This document shows, piece after piece, positions 1 to 7,500 of a DNA stretch of 7,649 nucleotides. The stretch spans positions 1 to 7,649 of the forward strand of contig JAQGJO010000306.1 in NCBI GenBank assembly GCA_028290595.1, written 5' to 3'. Every line of letters begins with the position of its first letter. Position 1 is the first letter of the stretch. A model generated the notes under the pieces. That model saw only the letters and a program-made list of their open reading frames with translations. It was not told the origin of the DNA and searched no databases. The DNA comes from Hyphomicrobiales bacterium. Lineage in GTDB: Bacteria > Pseudomonadota > Alphaproteobacteria > Rhizobiales > Beijerinckiaceae. Both the position numbers and the translations under genes were made by a program.

Positions 1-1719
1 GGGGAGAACCGCGCCGCCGATATGGAGCAGCACGCCGGCGTCGAGAGTCTGCTCGGCTGGATCAAGCGCGAGTGCGCGGACCACATTGATGCGGCGCAAT
101 CATGGTCCGCGCTGCACCAGGTTCTGCGCGAGCATGGGCTGGAGATGCGGGTGCGGGGCAATGGGCTCGTCATTAACACTGAGGACGGCGTGGCCGTGAA
201 AGCCAGTTCCGTCGGCCGCAACTATTCCAAAAGCAGGCTTGAAGCGAGGCTGGGCGACTTTGAACCGTCCCGCGAGCGTCCGGATGGAAAAAAGCCCGCG
301 CGCCAATACGACAAGACACCAATGCCGTCGCGCATCAATACCGTCGAGCTACATGCACGATACAAAGAGGTGCAGCGGGCCGAGAGCGCATCGCGGACGA
401 CCGACTGGGCCAGGGCGGCCGTCAGGCAGAAACGCTTGATCGAGGACGCAAAGCGTCGTGGCCGGCTCAAGCGAGCCGCGATAAAGCTGACCACGGGTGC
501 CAGCATCGTTAAAAAAATCCTGTACGCGGCGACGAGTGCGACCTTGCGCGACGAGATCGCGAGCATCAACAAGGAATATTTAAAGGAGCGGCAAGCCGTG
601 TTCGAAAAATACCGCCGCCGGACTTGGGCAGATTGGCTGCGGGCGCAAGCGGTTGCAGGCGATCAGGAAGCGCTTGCGGCGCTGCGTGCTCGCGAGGCGA
701 CGCAAGGACTCAAGGGTAATACCGTCGCCGGCAAGCGGCGTCCTAATACTTCTGGCGCCCGATTCAATCAGGACAGCATCACGAAGAAGGGGACGATCAT
801 TTACAGCGCCGGGAGCATTGCGGTCCGGGATGACGGCGACAAGCTGCAAGTGGCGCGCGTAGCGGACATGGCGGGCCTCCAGGTCGCCTTGCTTATGGCG
901 ATGGAGCGGTACGGGGACCGGATCACGGTGAACGGATCAGTAGAGTTCAAGGAGCAGATAGCGATGGCGGCCGCAGCGGCCAGATTGCCGATCCGCTTCG
1001 ACGACGTCAGCCTCGAGGCAAGGCGCCAGCAGCTAATGCAGATTGACAGCGAAAAGGAGCAGGACAATGAACAGCAAGGAGCAACAAGAGAACGAGCTGA
1101 TCGAGGCCGCGATGCGCGCCGTCGTTTCGTCAACGCCGGCGCCGAACATGGCAGAACCCGGCGCGAAGAACCGCGCCACGGAACAAGCACACCGTCCCAG
1201 TCCCCCAGCGGACACGCCAAGTCCAACGTTGGCCGCATTGGACAAAAGCCGCCGCCCGCGAGCCAAAACCGTTTGCGAGAACTGCGCGAACTCGGTGTGG
1301 TTCAGCTCGCCAACGGAACTGAAGTGCTACTGCCGGGTGATGTACCTAATCACGTGGAGCAACAAGGAACCAAGCCAGATAACGGCCTGCGACGGAACCT
1401 CGCTGGGACAGGACTAGGTACATCGATGGCGAGCACGGCCGCGGCCAGGTACGTCCTTGAGCGAGAGCAAAAGAGGCTCACTCTATTCGATATACCGAAG
1501 CACACTCACTATACTTCTGATAACGGAGGCCTTGCCGCTTTTGCTGGGATTCGCCGGGTGGACGGGCAAGCACTTGCCCTCCTGCGGCGAGATGAAGAAA
1601 TCATGGTCTTGCCGATCGACGAAGCCACCGCACGCCGGCTGAGGAAGTTAGTGATCGGCGCCGAGCTGACTGTACAGCCGAATGGCAGCATCAAGGCAAC
1701 GAAAGGACGGAGCAGATGA
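1..1719 (+). CDS. traI: TraI-type conjugative relaxase, C-terminal part (5' partial)
   Basis: This is the distal part of an IncP-type TraI relaxase, which nicks oriT and pilots the transferred strand. Frame 1 is open from base 1, and the residues before the ATG at 22 fit the protein, so 22 is an internal Met and the true start lies upstream. The visible 572 residues lack the catalytic Tyr/His relaxase domain, which should be upstream. Seen in order: a TraI middle domain (about 34-260, around GWIKREC and LHQVLREHGLEMRVRGNGLV); a charged Arg/Lys-rich helical stretch (about 340-720); an LPD7-like domain (about 790-1035, from GTIIYSAGSIAVRDDGDKL); a hydrophilic, low-complexity stretch rich in R, E, Q, S and P (about 1045-1260); and a compact C-terminal module (about 1430-1716, with RLTLFDIPKHTHYTSDNGG and FAGIRRVDGQALALLRRDEE). 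The low-complexity part overlaps a traH-like gene in another frame. The stop overlaps the traG start as ATGA. The family call is firm; domain borders are approximate. Confidence 0.93.
   Translation, partial: GENRAADMEQHAGVESLLGWIKRECADHIDAAQSWSALHQVLREHGLEMRVRGNGLVINTEDGVAVKASSVGRNYSKSRLEARLGDFEPSRERPDGKKPARQYDKTPMPSRINTVELHARYKEVQRAESASRTTDWARAAVRQKRLIEDAKRRGRLKRAAIKLTTGASIVKKILYAATSATLRDEIASINKEYLKERQAVFEKYRRRTWADWLRAQAVAGDQEALAALRAREATQGLKGNTVAGKRRPNTSGARFNQDSITKKGTIIYSAGSIAVRDDGDKLQVARVADMAGLQVALLMAMERYGDRITVNGSVEFKEQIAMAAAAARLPIRFDDVSLEARRQQLMQIDSEKEQDNEQQGATRERADRGRDARRRFVNAGAEHGRTRREEPRHGTSTPSQSPSGHAKSNVGRIGQKPPPASQNRLRELRELGVVQLANGTEVLLPGDVPNHVEQQGTKPDNGLRRNLAGTGLGTSMASTAAARYVLEREQKRLTLFDIPKHTHYTSDNGGLAAFAGIRRVDGQALALLRRDEEIMVLPIDEATARRLRKLVIGAELTVQPNGSIKATKGRSR
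1054..1059 (+). promoter_or_regulatory. Ribosome binding site of the nested traH-like gene
   Basis: AAGGAG lies 7 nt before the ATG at 1067, in the middle of the traI coding sequence. It is a near-perfect Shine-Dalgarno site at ideal spacing. It is the main reason for treating the overlapping frame as a real gene and for preferring ATG 1067 over TTG 1043. Confidence 0.7.
1067..1417 (+). CDS. traH: TraH-like relaxosome protein nested in traI
   Basis: A 116-residue protein lies wholly inside traI in the +1-shifted frame. In RP4, traH is likewise encoded within traI, gives a 119-residue acidic oligomeric protein, and stabilises the TraI/TraJ-oriT relaxosome. Position and length match. The start at 1067 is chosen because AAGGAG at 1054-1059 lies 7 nt upstream; the in-frame TTG at 1043 sits upstream of that site and is less likely. 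The N-terminal part is hydrophilic and helix-prone (EQQENELIEAAMRAVV), followed by a Pro/Ala-rich linker (residues 23-65). The C-terminal part carries Cys at 70, 73, 87, 89 and 108 in the pattern CxxC-x13-CxC-x18-C, with aromatic residues between (SVWF, MYLITW). That looks like a small metal-binding or disulfide-linked fold. I cannot say from memory whether RP4 TraH has this cluster, so the protein may be positionally equivalent rather than a close homologue. Confidence 0.72.
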   Translation: MNSKEQQENELIEAAMRAVVSSTPAPNMAEPGAKNRATEQAHRPSPPADTPSPTLAALDKSRRPRAKTVCENCANSVWFSSPTELKCYCRVMYLITWSNKEPSQITACDGTSLGQD

Positions 1720-3698
1720 ACGACAGGTTCAACAACGCCGTGGGCCCGCAGGTTCGCGCGCCAAAGTCCGGCATGGGCAAGACGATTCCGGTCCTGGCAG
1801 TCCTGACCCTGGCGGGCGGGTTGCAGTCTGCAACCCAGTTCTTTGCGCGTGACATGCGCTATCAGGATGCACTCGGCACAAACGCAAACCATCTTTATGC
1901 CCCATGGGAGATCCTCCGGTGGGCCAACAAATGGTATCAGCACTATCCTGACACTTTTCTACGCGCGGGGAGCGTCGGCATCGCGGTCGCCGGCGTCGGC
2001 CTGATCGTGCTCGTCGTGGCGAAGATGATCTTGGCGAACACATCCAAGGCGAATGAATTCCTGCACGGTTCCGCACGTTGGGCAAACCGCAAGGACATTC
2101 AGAACAGCGGTTTGCTGCCGCGCCCGCGTACCTGGCGTGAAATAGTCATGCTCCGTACGCCTGCCGCGCACAGTGGCGTATACGTCGGCGCGTGGGTCGA
2201 TCGGAGAGGAAAATTTCACTACTTGCGCCACGACGGCCCCGAGCATGTGCTGACGTATGCGCCGACCCGCTCCGGGAAGGGCCTGGGCCTGGTGATCCCC
2301 ACGCTGCTCTCCTGGCCGCACAGCGCGATCATCACCGATCTGAAGGGCGAGCTCTGGGCGATGACGGCCGGCTGGCGCCAGAAGCACGCCAACAACAAGG
2401 TCCTTCGTTTCGAGCCCGCAGCGCTCAGTGGCAGCGTGTGCTGGAACCCGCTGGACGAAGTGCGCATCGGCACCGAGTTCGAAGTGGGCGACGTTCAAAA
2501 CCTGGCGACGCTCATGGTCGATCCCGACGGGAGGGGACTTGACACACACTGGCAGAAGACTGCCCAGGCACTGCTGGTCGGCGTGATTTTGCATGCGCTC
2601 TACAAGGCGCGCAATGACGCCATGGGCACGGCCACGCTTCCCGGCGTGGACTTCATGCTGGCCGACCCGAACCGGAGCGTGGGCGAGCTGTGGATGGAAA
2701 TGTGCACCTACGGCCACATCAATGGCGACAACCATCCGGCAGTGGGCAGCGCAGGACGCGACATGATGGACCGGCCCGAGGAAGAGGCCGGGTCCGTGCT
2801 GTCAACGGCGAAATCGTATCTCGCGCTGTACCGCGATCCGGTGGTCGCCCGTAACGTCAGCCGGTCGCAGTTCCGCATCAGCGACCTGATGAACCACGAC
2901 ACGCCGGTCAGTCTCTACATCGTCACACAACCGAACGACAAAGCCCGACTGCGGCCGCTGGTCCGGGTGATGCTCAACATGGCCGTGCGTCTGCTGGCCG
3001 ACAAGATCGAGTTCGAGCGGATTGTCGCGCCGATCCCTTGGCGCCAGCGCGTGCTCGCCGCAGCGGGGTTCCGCCGGGCTGCGCAGTCGTACGTGAAATC
3101 GAAGAAGAACTACAAGCACCGCTTGCTGGGGATGATCGACGAATTCCCGAGCCTGGGCAAGCTGGAGATCCTGCAGGAGTCGCTCGCGTTCGTCGCCGGC
3201 TACGGCATCAAGTTCTATCTGATCTGCCAGGACATCAACCAGCTCAAAAGCCGTGAAACCGGTTACGGGCCTGACGAAACCATCACGTCGAATTGCCACG
3301 TTCAGAACGCCTTTCCTCCCAACCGAGTGGAAACAGCGGAGCACCTGTCCAAGCTGACGGGAACGACCACCGTGGCGAAAGAACAGATAACAACGAGTGG
3401 ACGGCGTACCAGTGCCTTGCTCGGACAAGTCTCGCGCACGATCCAGGAGGTGCAGCGACCGCTGCTCACTCCCGACGAGTGCTTGCGCATGCCTGGCCCG
3501 AAAAAGAACGGGGAGTTGATTACCGGCGCGGGCGACATGGTGGTGTATGTTGCCGGCTACCCCGCGATCTACGGCCGCCAGCCCTTGTACTTTGAGGACA
3601 AAATCTTCGCGGCGAGGGCGGCGGTACCGGAGCCGAAGGCCAGCGACGTATTGCGCAAGGTCGGCGTCGCCAAAGCTGGCGAAGGAATCACCATATGA
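1716..3698 (+). CDS. traG: TraG/VirD4-type type IV coupling protein
   Basis: This 660-residue inner-membrane ATPase couples the TraI-DNA complex to the type IV secretion channel. RP4 TraG is about 635 residues. Two membrane segments are visible near the N-terminus (about residues 24-44 and 84-106) with a periplasmic loop of about 40 residues between them, followed by the cytoplasmic domain. The Walker A motif is APTRSGKGLG with Lys188, next to Lys187 of RP4 TraG. The Walker B motif is LGMIDEFPSLG with Asp475-Glu476. The conserved downstream block ICQDINQLKSRETGYG, then TSNCHVQNAF, is also present, as is the C-terminal QRPLLTPDECLRMPG. The start codon overlaps the traI stop (ATGA), with AAGGA at 1703-1707 placed 8 nt upstream, which suggests translational coupling. 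The reading frame is intact and all key ATPase motifs are present, so a functional protein is expected. Confidence 0.96.
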   Translation: MNDRFNNAVGPQVRAPKSGMGKTIPVLAVLTLAGGLQSATQFFARDMRYQDALGTNANHLYAPWEILRWANKWYQHYPDTFLRAGSVGIAVAGVGLIVLVVAKMILANTSKANEFLHGSARWANRKDIQNSGLLPRPRTWREIVMLRTPAAHSGVYVGAWVDRRGKFHYLRHDGPEHVLTYAPTRSGKGLGLVIPTLLSWPHSAIITDLKGELWAMTAGWRQKHANNKVLRFEPAALSGSVCWNPLDEVRIGTEFEVGDVQNLATLMVDPDGRGLDTHWQKTAQALLVGVILHALYKARNDAMGTATLPGVDFMLADPNRSVGELWMEMCTYGHINGDNHPAVGSAGRDMMDRPEEEAGSVLSTAKSYLALYRDPVVARNVSRSQFRISDLMNHDTPVSLYIVTQPNDKARLRPLVRVMLNMAVRLLADKIEFERIVAPIPWRQRVLAAAGFRRAAQSYVKSKKNYKHRLLGMIDEFPSLGKLEILQESLAFVAGYGIKFYLICQDINQLKSRETGYGPDETITSNCHVQNAFPPNRVETAEHLSKLTGTTTVAKEQITTSGRRTSALLGQVSRTIQEVQRPLLTPDECLRMPGPKKNGELITGAGDMVVYVAGYPAIYGRQPLYFEDKIFAARAAVPEPKASDVLRKVGVAKAGEGITI

Positions 3699-4228
3699 GC
3701 CGGCTAAACCGCTTCATGGCCGGAACTGCGATTGTCGGAGCGGCCATCCTGCTGCTCGGCGCCGGCTGCTATGCAATTGGGGCCCGGGTCAATACCAGCA
3801 AGAGTATCCCGGTCGGCCTGTACTGGACCAGCAGCGCGCCCGTGGAGAAAGGCGCCTACGTGCTGTTCTGCCCACCGGAAGTCGGCGTGTTCGTGGAAGC
3901 CAGGAAACGCGGTTACCTGGCTGCCGGATTTTGCCCGGGTGGGAATGGATACATGATGAAGCGGGTCTCAGCGGCCACAAATGATCGTGTCTCGATCGCG
4001 ACAGAGGGGGTGCGGGTGAACGGCCAGCTGCTGCCGTTTAGCGTGCCGCTGGCGACAGACCGGGCCGGCCGGCAGCTGCCCCGCTTTCAGGCGTCGCGTT
4101 TCGTGCTGGGCGATTCAGAGGTGCTGCTCATGTCCGACGTCAGCGACACGTCCTTCGACGGCCGCTATTTCGGCCCAGTCAATCGTACGCAAATCCGGAC
4201 CGTCATCATGCCGGTCTTCACTTGGTAG
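3695..4228 (+). CDS. traF: TraF conjugal transfer protease (S26 family, pilin maturation)
   Basis: A 177-residue membrane-anchored serine protease related to signal peptidase I. In RP4, TraF (178 residues) processes the TrbC prepilin and joins its ends to make the cyclic pilin subunit. One N-terminal membrane segment is seen (about residues 7-29), followed by a periplasmic domain. The residues reported as essential in RP4 TraF, Ser37, Lys89 and Asp155, are found here at the same numbers: Ser37 in [12 protein letters not shown], Lys89 in GYMMKRVSA, and Asp155 in [12 protein letters not shown]. That supports both the start codon and the assignment. The SIPVGLYW block is typical of the TraF branch. 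The start overlaps the traG stop (ATGA), with AAGGA at 3682-3686 spaced 8 nt from the ATG. Its expected substrate, a TrbC-like pilin, is not in the window. Confidence 0.95.
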   Translation: MSRLNRFMAGTAIVGAAILLLGAGCYAIGARVNTSKSIPVGLYWTSSAPVEKGAYVLFCPPEVGVFVEARKRGYLAAGFCPGGNGYMMKRVSAATNDRVSIATEGVRVNGQLLPFSVPLATDRAGRQLPRFQASRFVLGDSEVLLMSDVSDTSFDGRYFGPVNRTQIRTVIMPVFTW

Positions 4229-4250
4229 ATCAATCGATTCGGAGACCAAT

Positions 4251-4481
4251 ATGAGCGGGCAAACCATCGTTCCCGACGTCACGGCCGAGCATGACGTCGA
4301 TAGCGCCGACACCGCGCTGGCGAAGTTGGCAGACGCACTGACGCCCGGCTATCAGGCCGAGTTCGACCCGGCCGAGGCGGACCTCGCGGGCGCATTCGTG
4401 GAGGAGGCCCTTGACGAAGCCGACGCGCTCGACAGCATGTACGACCTCCCCATGAACCTCGCTTCGCCGGCGTATCGGTAA
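4251..4481 (+). CDS. Small acidic protein between traF and traC
   Basis: A 76-residue protein that I do not recognise by sequence. It is strongly acidic (roughly 17 Asp/Glu against one Lys and one Arg), has no Cys, no signal peptide and no membrane segment, and its middle ([20 protein letters not shown]) looks like an acidic amphipathic helix. It has a good GGAG site at 4241-4244, 6 nt before the ATG, and sits in a tight operon 22 nt after traF and 22 nt before the traC-like gene, so it is very probably expressed. In RP4, traE and the small gene traD occupy this interval. By position this could be a TraD equivalent, but that is inference from order only. Plausible roles are an accessory protein or a partner of a basic or DNA-binding Tra protein; neither is shown by the sequence. 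Confidence 0.75.
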   Translation: MSGQTIVPDVTAEHDVDSADTALAKLADALTPGYQAEFDPAEADLAGAFVEEALDEADALDSMYDLPMNLASPAYR

Positions 4482-4490
4482 TGCGGCCGA

Positions 4491-4496
4491 AAGGGA
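4491..4496 (+). promoter_or_regulatory. Ribosome binding site fixing the traC-like start
   Basis: AAGGGA lies 7 nt before the ATG at 4504. The same frame is open only back to a TGA at 4453-4455 and has no other ATG, GTG or TTG before 4504, so this site and start are effectively unique. Confidence 0.65.
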
Positions 4497-4503
4497 CAGC
4501 GCC

Positions 4504-7500
4504 ATGGACAAGGTTAAAAAGCCGTTCCACGAAACGGTGGCCGAAAAGCTGATCGAACAACTGCAAGAAGGAACGGCGCCATGGCAAAAACCGTGGCAGG
4601 CAGGCGAACCTAGCTCCTTCCTGCCAATGAATCCCGTCACCGGCAAGCGGTACAGGGGCATCAATGCCATACAGCTCATGAGCCAGGGCTACGAGGACCA
4701 GCGCTGGATGACCTACAAGCAGGCCTTCGCGGCGGACGCGCAAGTGCGCAAAGGCGAGAAAGGCACGCCGATTCAATACTGGAAATTTCGCGAAGAGCAG
4801 GCCAGGACCGATGCGGACGGCAAGCCAGTCCTCGATGCGGCTGGCAAGACGGTGACGCTGCTGGTGAACCTGGAACGCCCCAGTGTGTTTTTTGCGACCG
4901 TCTTCAACGCTCAGCAGATCGACGGTCTGCGGCCGCTTGAGCCGCGCAGGGCGCCGGACTGGGACCCGCTCGAGCGCGCCGAACAGATCCTGCAGCGCTC
5001 CGGCGCCGCGATCCACCACAGCGAACAGAATCGGGCGTTCTACCGCAGCGCCAGCGACATCATCTACCTTCCCAGCAAGAGCCAGTTCGAGACAGCGGAC
5101 GCCTATTATGCGACGGCGCTGCACGAGTTGGGCCACTGGACCGGTCACGAAACGCGCCTGGCGCGCGACTTGTCCCATCCGTTTGGCAGCGAGGGTTACG
5201 CGAAAGAGGAACTGCGCGCCGAGATAGCCAGCATGATCCTCGGCGACGAGCTTGGGATCGGCCACGATCCGGGGCAGCACGCAGCCTATGTCGGATCCTG
5301 GATCAAGGCGCTGCGGGACGATCCGCTCGAAATTTTTCGCGCGGCGGCAGAAGCTGAACAGATCCAGAGATATGTGCTTGGCCTTGAGAAGATGCGGTTA
5401 CAAGAGTATGCCACTGAACAGCATCAGGACCAGAACCAACCGATGGAGGAATCCGTGCGACCCGATAACATCAATGTCCCGCACCTGCGCCTCGTCACTG
5501 ACGTCGGTCGCGACGTCGTTCACGCCGGGGCAGCTGTTGGCTTGTCAGTCGATGACGACCAGAGCCGATTCGTAGCCGAATTTACACGCTTGCTTACAGT
5601 TTCAACTCTAATGTCAGCCAACTGTGCGTTCCGCGAATCGGCGCGTAACACAGAACTTGCCGCCGTGTTTGTCGGTGATACGCCGGCTATTCTGTGCGGC
5701 GGCGCCGACGATCCACGAGCAAGCCAACTCGCCGGTGCGCTCGCTGCCAGTAGCTTCATAAAAGACCTGTACGCCGCGGCTGGACGCCCTGGCCATCTCC
5801 ATAGTGAGCGCGCGATGTTCAGCGATGTTTGGAGGGATGGCGCGACGCAGGTGGGCTCGCGCTCACTTGGACCGCAACAAAACAGAGCCGAGGACGGCGA
5901 GATACAGGCAATCATCCTTGACGACCCCACGCACGTGCTTTGCACCATGATCAGTATCAGTACGGCGGGTGCCCGTATCTTTGACGCCGACACGCCGGTA
6001 CTTGACGACGGACTGCGGCTCGCGTCGCTGGCCCAGGGAGAGCATGTATCGCCGCGCTATCGCGAAGTAATCGAAGGGCTCGCGTATCTGGTGCGCCACG
6101 GGAACGAAGCCGAGGCCTGGACGCTGGCCCGGATCGAGGAGGGCACGTTGTCGTCGGTGATCGACCTCGTCGATCGCGCTCAGCTTGTTGGCGTATCGCG
6201 CGCGTTGAGCGGCATGCAACCGTATGACTTGCGCAATGAATTCTGGCGTCGACATGGCCTGCCGGCAGATCCGGCTGCGCACGCAGCTGTCGTCGAATCC
6301 GCAAACGAGGACCTCAAACGCAGGCTGGGCGTTCTGGCAGGGCTGGCAGCGGCAGCCGAAGGTTTGGCTGGAGGGCCCGAGCTGGTGGACGCAAACTTTG
6401 ACGTCGATGAACTCGAGACGGCCGCGAAGCTTGCCCGTATCAATGAACAGCGGGTTCGCGCAGATCCGGCAAGTACCGATGAGGACATTTCAGCGGCAAG
6501 AGAGGCGCGCACGGATGCAGAATATGCGGTCGCTATCAATGACGCCGACCTTCAGCGCCGGATCATCGAACACGAACAGAAACAGCAGGCAGCAGCGCCG
6601 GTCGCGCCAGCGAACGAGCCGACGGTGAACCACTCTGCCAAGGTCTTGCTGAATGTGCCGTTCAAGCAGAAGGACGAGGCCAAGGCCCTTGGGGCCAAGT
6701 GGGACCGGCAGGAACAATCCTGGTATGTGCCGGCGGGCGTTGATCTCGAGCCCCTTGCTAAATGGGCGCAGGAAGGCGACGGTGGCGCCCTCCAGAAGAC
6801 CGAGCAGGTAAAAGAGGCAGCGAAACTTCAGCGGCCAATCCCTGAGCGCACTTATCTGGCTGTACCGTACGGTGAGCGGACCTTGGCCAAGTCAGCCGGG
6901 GCGGAGTGGGACAAAGCCGCGAAGTCCTGGTACGCCGGCGCAAATGCCGACATGGTGAAGCTCGAACGATGGAAGCCTGAGAACGTCCCGGCGCAGCAGG
7001 GGCCGGCCATGACACCGCGGGAAGAATTTGCCGATGCCCTGCGCGCCCTCGGATGCGTCGTCAGCGGCGAGCATCCCATCATGGACGGTCAGAAGCACAG
7101 GATTACGGTTCAGGGCGAAAAGCACAGCGAGAAGTCTGGTTCCGGCTTTTATGTCGGGCACCTGGACGGCCACCCGGCCGGCTACATCAAGAACAACAAG
7201 ACGGGCATCGATATCACCTGGAAGGCCAAAGGCTACACGCTGGATCCGGAACAGAAAGCGCAGATGGCAGCGGAAGCCGCAGCCAAGTTGCAAGCACGGG
7301 AAGCTGAACAAATCCGGCTGCAGGAGCTCGCTGCCGAACGCGTCGGGCGGCAGCTGCACCAACTGGTGCAAATCGAGAAGCTGACGCCCTACATGATCGC
7401 AAAAGGGATCGAGGCTCACGCCGGTGCGCTGACTGACAAGGACGGACAAACGACCTACGTCCCGGCCACCGATGCGGACGGCAAGCTGTGGTCGATCCAG

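Noticed and set aside
22..24. ATG at 22 as the start of traI
   Set aside because: The frame is open back to base 1 with residues that fit the TraI middle domain, and the relaxase domain is missing, so the gene must begin upstream of the window.
1043..1045. TTG at 1043 as the start of the traH-like gene
   Set aside because: The Shine-Dalgarno site at 1054-1059 is downstream of it and is ideally spaced for ATG 1067.
1959..2735. 258-codon open frame on the minus strand
   Set aside because: It lies opposite the traG membrane and Walker A region; no family features and no operon context support it.
4232..4239. 8-bp palindrome AATCGATT between traF and the small ORF
   Set aside because: The symmetry does not extend beyond 8 bp and there is no stem-loop or T-run, so neither an operator nor a terminator is supported.
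4279..5280. 333-codon open frame on the minus strand
   Set aside because: It is antisense to the traC-like ArdC/zincin coding region, lacks recognisable motifs, and is explained by the GC-rich codon bias of the real gene.
5581..5640. Low GC as evidence that the middle of the traC-like gene is a foreign insertion
   Set aside because: This 60-base stretch counts 28 G/C (47 percent), but adjacent 60-base blocks return to about 60 percent, so the dip is too local to mark the whole segment as foreign.
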